Source: Brucella rhizosphaerae
GTDB taxonomy: Bacteria; Pseudomonadota; Alphaproteobacteria; Rhizobiales; Rhizobiaceae
Reading direction: 5' to 3'
Assembly (NCBI RefSeq): GCF_002252475.1
Contig: NZ_NNRK01000017.1
Location: 1 to 64,000, forward strand
Length of the DNA: 64,000 nt
Shown: piece by piece, positions 61,439-64,000 of the stretch
Numbering within the stretch: the first letter of the stretch is position 1
Layout of the letters: every line of letters begins with the position of its first letter
Program-made: the position numbers and the translations under genes
The notes under the pieces: model-generated
Seen by the model: only the letters and a program-made list of their open reading frames with translations
Databases searched by the model: none
Told to the model about the DNA's origin: nothing

Positions 61439-61542
61439 AGCAAGCTGCATAAACCTAAACATTAAGCGTTTCTATTGAACAGAACTGGGACGGTCTGCGT
61501 GGATTTAGCGGGCCGCTCCCGCCTGAAATCTGGGAGGATCTC

Positions 61543-62487
61543 ATGTCTCACGATGTGTCCGTTATCGGGCTCTATATTCTCGACGTTCTCGGACGCCCAG
61601 TGGATGCGATTCCGGCGGGTGGCAATGTCGAGTTTATCGACGAAATCCGGCTGACAGTGGCCGGGACAGCTGGCGGAACAGTAGTCGATCTTGCCAAGCT
61701 TGGCCTCAACTGTCTTGCGGTTGGTGCAGTGGGTGACGACGAGAAAGCTGATTTTGTACTGGCGACTTTGCAACGCTTTGGCGTTGATGTCACTGAGATG
61801 CAGCGCTTGAAGGGTATTCCAACATCCTCATCGATATTGAATATTCGCCGCAATGGAGATCGTCCGGCGCTGCATGCGCGCGGTGCATCTGATCACTTTG
61901 AGATTGCCGACAGTGCACTGGATGCAGTTCTGGCACCGCCAATTATTCATCTTGGTGGAACGGGTCTATTGGCAAAGCTGGATGGCGAGCCGAGCCGAAA
62001 GCTGCTTGCGGAAGCAAAAGCACGAGGTCGGACGACCACGTTCGATCTTCTGGGTGCCAATGATGGGACGCTTGATCTTATTGCTCCTCTCTTTCCGCAT
62101 ATCGACTACTTCATGCCGTCGATTGAGGAAGCGAAGCAAATTTCGGGCGCAGAAAACGTTGAAGATGCCGGCCAGTTCTTTATTGAACGGGGCGTCAAGC
62201 ACTGCGTCTTTACTCTTGGTGGGGATGGAGTTTGCTTCATGGATGCATCTGGCGCGGTTCTGCGTCAGCCAGCATTCCAGATCGAAGTTGTCGATACGAC
62301 GGGTTGTGGTGACGCGTTCGATGCGGGCTTTATCACGGCTTTGCATCGCAAGATGGATGTGAAGACAGCGCTCAATTTCGCGCAGGCCTCCGCAGCCCTG
62401 GTTGCGACTGGGCTAGGTTCAGATGCTGGTATCCGCTCTTTCGAGGATACGCTGAATTTCATGAACACTGCGCCAATCAAGCAGTAA
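61543..62487 (+). CDS. PfkB-family carbohydrate kinase
   Basis: 314 residues of the ribokinase fold. Visible marks are the N-terminal TAGGTVVDLAKLGL with a following GAVGDDEKADFV, and the C-terminal signature VVDTTGCGDAFDAGF with the catalytic Asp in GCGDAF. GGGAGGATC precedes the ATG. It probably phosphorylates the imported sugar or its keto form before aldol cleavage by the class II aldolase product. It follows the transporter genes by 104 bases. The substrate is not determined. Confidence 0.88.
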   Translation: MSHDVSVIGLYILDVLGRPVDAIPAGGNVEFIDEIRLTVAGTAGGTVVDLAKLGLNCLAVGAVGDDEKADFVLATLQRFGVDVTEMQRLKGIPTSSSILNIRRNGDRPALHARGASDHFEIADSALDAVLAPPIIHLGGTGLLAKLDGEPSRKLLAEAKARGRTTTFDLLGANDGTLDLIAPLFPHIDYFMPSIEEAKQISGAENVEDAGQFFIERGVKHCVFTLGGDGVCFMDASGAVLRQPAFQIEVVDTTGCGDAFDAGFITALHRKMDVKTALNFAQASAALVATGLGSDAGIRSFEDTLNFMNTAPIKQ

Positions 62488-62494
62488 TGGAAAC

Positions 62495-62523
62495 GCGGCG
62501 GATTGTCTAAAACGATCCGCCGC
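62495..62523. terminator. Hairpin between the PfkB kinase and SorC genes
   Basis: A 9-bp stem GCGGCGGAT / ATCCGCCGC lies between convergent genes, with a partly complementary loop. No T-run is visible on either side, so strength as a terminator is uncertain. Confidence 0.6.
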
Positions 62524-62531
62524 TTCCAGCT

Positions 62532-63512
62532 CTAATTCGTTAGCAGAAGCTGGGCTGCTTCGAAATCGGTTACGAGATGGGTGGCATAGCCACCTGTAAG
62601 CACTGCATGGATGGCTTCCACCTTACGCGCGCCACCGGCAACGCAGAGCCTGCGCGGAACACGGTGCAGTTCATCAAGTTCAATGCCAATCACGCGTTGA
62701 TCAAGTTCGCGGACAACCTGCTTTCCTTGATTATCAAGGAAGCGGCAGATCAGCACTGCAACCGCACCATCCTTGGCATAGGCGTCAATTTCTTCGTCAG
62801 TGGTGACGTCAGCTATGCGCATTGTGCTATCCGATGATAGTCCGCCGACGCCAAAGACGATCATGTCTGACTGAGCAATGAGTTCGAATTGTCTTTTAAG
62901 TGCGGGCTCACCCATCAAGGCATCGCGTAACCCTGCGCTGCTCAAAATGGCCGGAGCCAGCATGTTCACGCTGGTTGCGCCGACATTGCGTGCCATGATC
63001 GATGTGCAAAGCTCGGCCGCAAATTCGCGCTTACCCATGGATGAGCCCGTTACCTGAACGACGGTTAGTCCTTCAACAGGCCGCGGAAGCGAGATGGCAT
63101 CAGCGATTGCGAGAACTGTTTGCCCCCACGAAACGCAGATTGTGTCGCCAGATTTTATCATGCGTTCGATAAGGCGTGCACCGCCTGTTCCCAACGCCTG
63201 CAGTCGTGTTGCGGGAGAGGCGGTCTTTTCACTCGGGATAACGAGAACTTCGTCCAGACCATATCTGGCAGCAAGCTTATGTGCGGTCTCTGTGCGCGCA
63301 AGGATTTCCGAATTCATCAGAATTCTCACCACCCCGCGCTGCCGTGCTTCCTGTAGATAATTGACGATTGTGGCGCGAGAAACGCCCATCTTCTTTGCAA
63401 TATCGTTCTGGGTGAGCTGGTCCTCATAATAGAGCCAAGCCGCCCATACAATCGCGTCATCAAACTCAGCCGGGATGGCATGCGTAGACGGTGTCAGATC
63501 GTCCGATGTCAT
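62532..63512 (-). CDS. SorC-family sugar-binding transcriptional regulator 2
   Basis: 326 residues. The helix-turn-helix (about 30-55) contains DQLTQNDIAKKMGVSRATIV, very close to the one in the regulator at 48450-49478. The sugar-phosphate-binding domain has DTICVSWGQTVLAIAD, LTVVQVTGSSMGKREF and GGARKVEAIHAVL. CAGGAA precedes the ATG. It is divergent from the class II aldolase gene; the matching operators at 56521 and 63588 make it the likely regulator of the ABC importer and aldolase operons. Confidence 0.88.
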   Translation of the reverse strand: MTSDDLTPSTHAIPAEFDDAIVWAAWLYYEDQLTQNDIAKKMGVSRATIVNYLQEARQRGVVRILMNSEILARTETAHKLAARYGLDEVLVIPSEKTASPATRLQALGTGGARLIERMIKSGDTICVSWGQTVLAIADAISLPRPVEGLTVVQVTGSSMGKREFAAELCTSIMARNVGATSVNMLAPAILSSAGLRDALMGEPALKRQFELIAQSDMIVFGVGGLSSDSTMRIADVTTDEEIDAYAKDGAVAVLICRFLDNQGKQVVRELDQRVIGIELDELHRVPRRLCVAGGARKVEAIHAVLTGGYATHLVTDFEAAQLLLTN

Positions 63513-63587
63513 ACTGATTTCCTGATGTTAGCCGTTCATCTGACTCGCACAGAAAAGAGTTTTAATCAACAAGCCAATCAAGGAAGT

Positions 63588-63603
63588 TGACTAATGTCAG
63601 TAT
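63588..63603 (+). promoter_or_regulatory. Candidate SorC operator before the class II aldolase gene
   Basis: TGACTAATGTCAGTAT matches the site at 56521-56536 in 15 of 16 bases. It lies in the 226-base divergent gap between regulator 2 and the aldolase gene, with a second GTGTCAATTG half-site 6 bases further on. Confidence 0.72.
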
Positions 63604-63738
63604 ATAGTGTCAATTGTTCTGTGAGTGAGGAGCTATCTTCATAAATTATTGTTTTGCCATGGGAAAAGACGTTTTCCGTGAGCGCTTGTCTATGTCTGCG
63701 GCGTCAAGGCAGCAGATTGCCAACTGAGGAGCAGGCAG

Positions 63739-64000
63739 ATGAAGTCAAATTGGTCGGATGCGGATTTTAACGCAATTGTTGGGGCTTATGAGAAGGCTGG
63801 TATCAATCGCGATGTTGCCATTCGCACATACACCACACGTTTGCTGGGATCTGAACCAAAACTCGTTCTGCATGGCGGTGGCAACACATCAGTCAAAACA
63901 ATACTAAACGATCACGATGGCACACCTGTCGAGGTGCTTTGTGTGAAGGGCAGTGGCTGGGATATGGGCAAGATCGAGCCGGCAGGATTGCCCGCGCTTC
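63739..64000 (+). CDS. Class II aldolase / probable bifunctional aldolase-dehydrogenase, cut by the window end
   Basis: The first 87 codons are visible; TGAGGAGCA precedes the ATG. The sequence includes LVLHGGGNTSVKT and LCVKGSGWDMGKIEPAGL, which match the N-terminal class II aldolase domain of RhaD/YuxG-type proteins that also carry a C-terminal short-chain dehydrogenase. That second domain is outside the window. The enzyme would cleave a phosphorylated ketose made by the PfkB kinase. Rhamnulose 1-phosphate is the classical substrate, but a PfkB kinase in place of the usual FGGY kinase argues for a different sugar. Confidence 0.8.
   Translation, partial: MKSNWSDADFNAIVGAYEKAGINRDVAIRTYTTRLLGSEPKLVLHGGGNTSVKTILNDHDGTPVEVLCVKGSGWDMGKIEPAGLPAL

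Noticed and set aside
1-64000. Insertion sequences, integrases, tRNA or rRNA genes
   Set aside because: No transposase or integrase reading frame and no RNA gene pattern was recognised on either strand.

Overview
The window reads as accessory, metabolism-rich DNA from an alphaproteobacterium of the Brucella/Ochrobactrum group (Brucellaceae, Rhizobiales). This is inferred from protein flavour: an AztABCD-type zinc system, BioMNY, and a DXR-like (DRL) reductoisomerase of the kind described in Brucella. A mosaic intergenic repeat also occurs at least three times. No rRNA, tRNA, CRISPR array, insertion sequence or phage gene was seen.

Layout. 1-5395: 3' part of a giant autotransporter adhesin, followed by an AmpH-like serine hydrolase and a GAF-LytTR regulator. 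7904-11957: zinc uptake operon aztABC plus aztD, with two Zur-like boxes. 11964-16574: a minimal archaic chaperone-usher pilus operon (spore coat U pilin, chaperone, usher, tip). 17021-20938: Fbp-like ABC importer. 21019-26924: a hydroxyproline-catabolism group (M24 peptidase, GntR regulator, pyrroline-4-hydroxy-2-carboxylate deaminase, Ldh-family imino-acid reductase, alpha-ketoglutarate-semialdehyde dehydrogenase) with three similar GntR-type operator candidates. 26937-31407: orphan haem-binding protein and small envelope or stress proteins. 31549-33463: bioMNY biotin ECF importer. 33766-41013: YtcJ-type amidohydrolase with a five-gene oligopeptide-type ABC importer.

41077-55400 is the most unusual part. 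It holds two complete sugar-alcohol PTS permeases (galactitol-type and glucitol-type), a private HPr-Enzyme I fusion, and a SorC-family regulator. It also holds a four-gene operon that couples a DRL-family enzyme (2-C-methylerythritol 4-phosphate <-> 1-deoxyxylulose 5-phosphate chemistry) to an acetoin-dehydrogenase-like E1alpha/E1beta/E2. Three promoters here (galactitol-type PTS operon, DRL operon, glucitol-type PTS operon) carry the same 10-base core ACAAATGTTC in sense orientation, so they probably form one regulon. I propose a catabolic route for methylerythritol or a related branched or 1-deoxy polyol: PTS import and phosphorylation gives methylerythritol phosphate; DRL run backwards gives deoxyxylulose phosphate; thiamine-dependent cleavage by the acetoin-dehydrogenase-like complex gives acetyl-CoA plus glyceraldehyde 3-phosphate. 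This is inference, but each step has a gene.

56140-64000: a ribose-type ABC sugar importer, a PfkB kinase, a second SorC regulator and the start of a class II aldolase (cut by the window end). Its two outward promoters share TGAC(A/T)AATGTCAGTAT, which indicates a second small sugar regulon. The two SorC proteins are paralogues and their candidate operators share the core ACAAATGT or a one-base variant of it.
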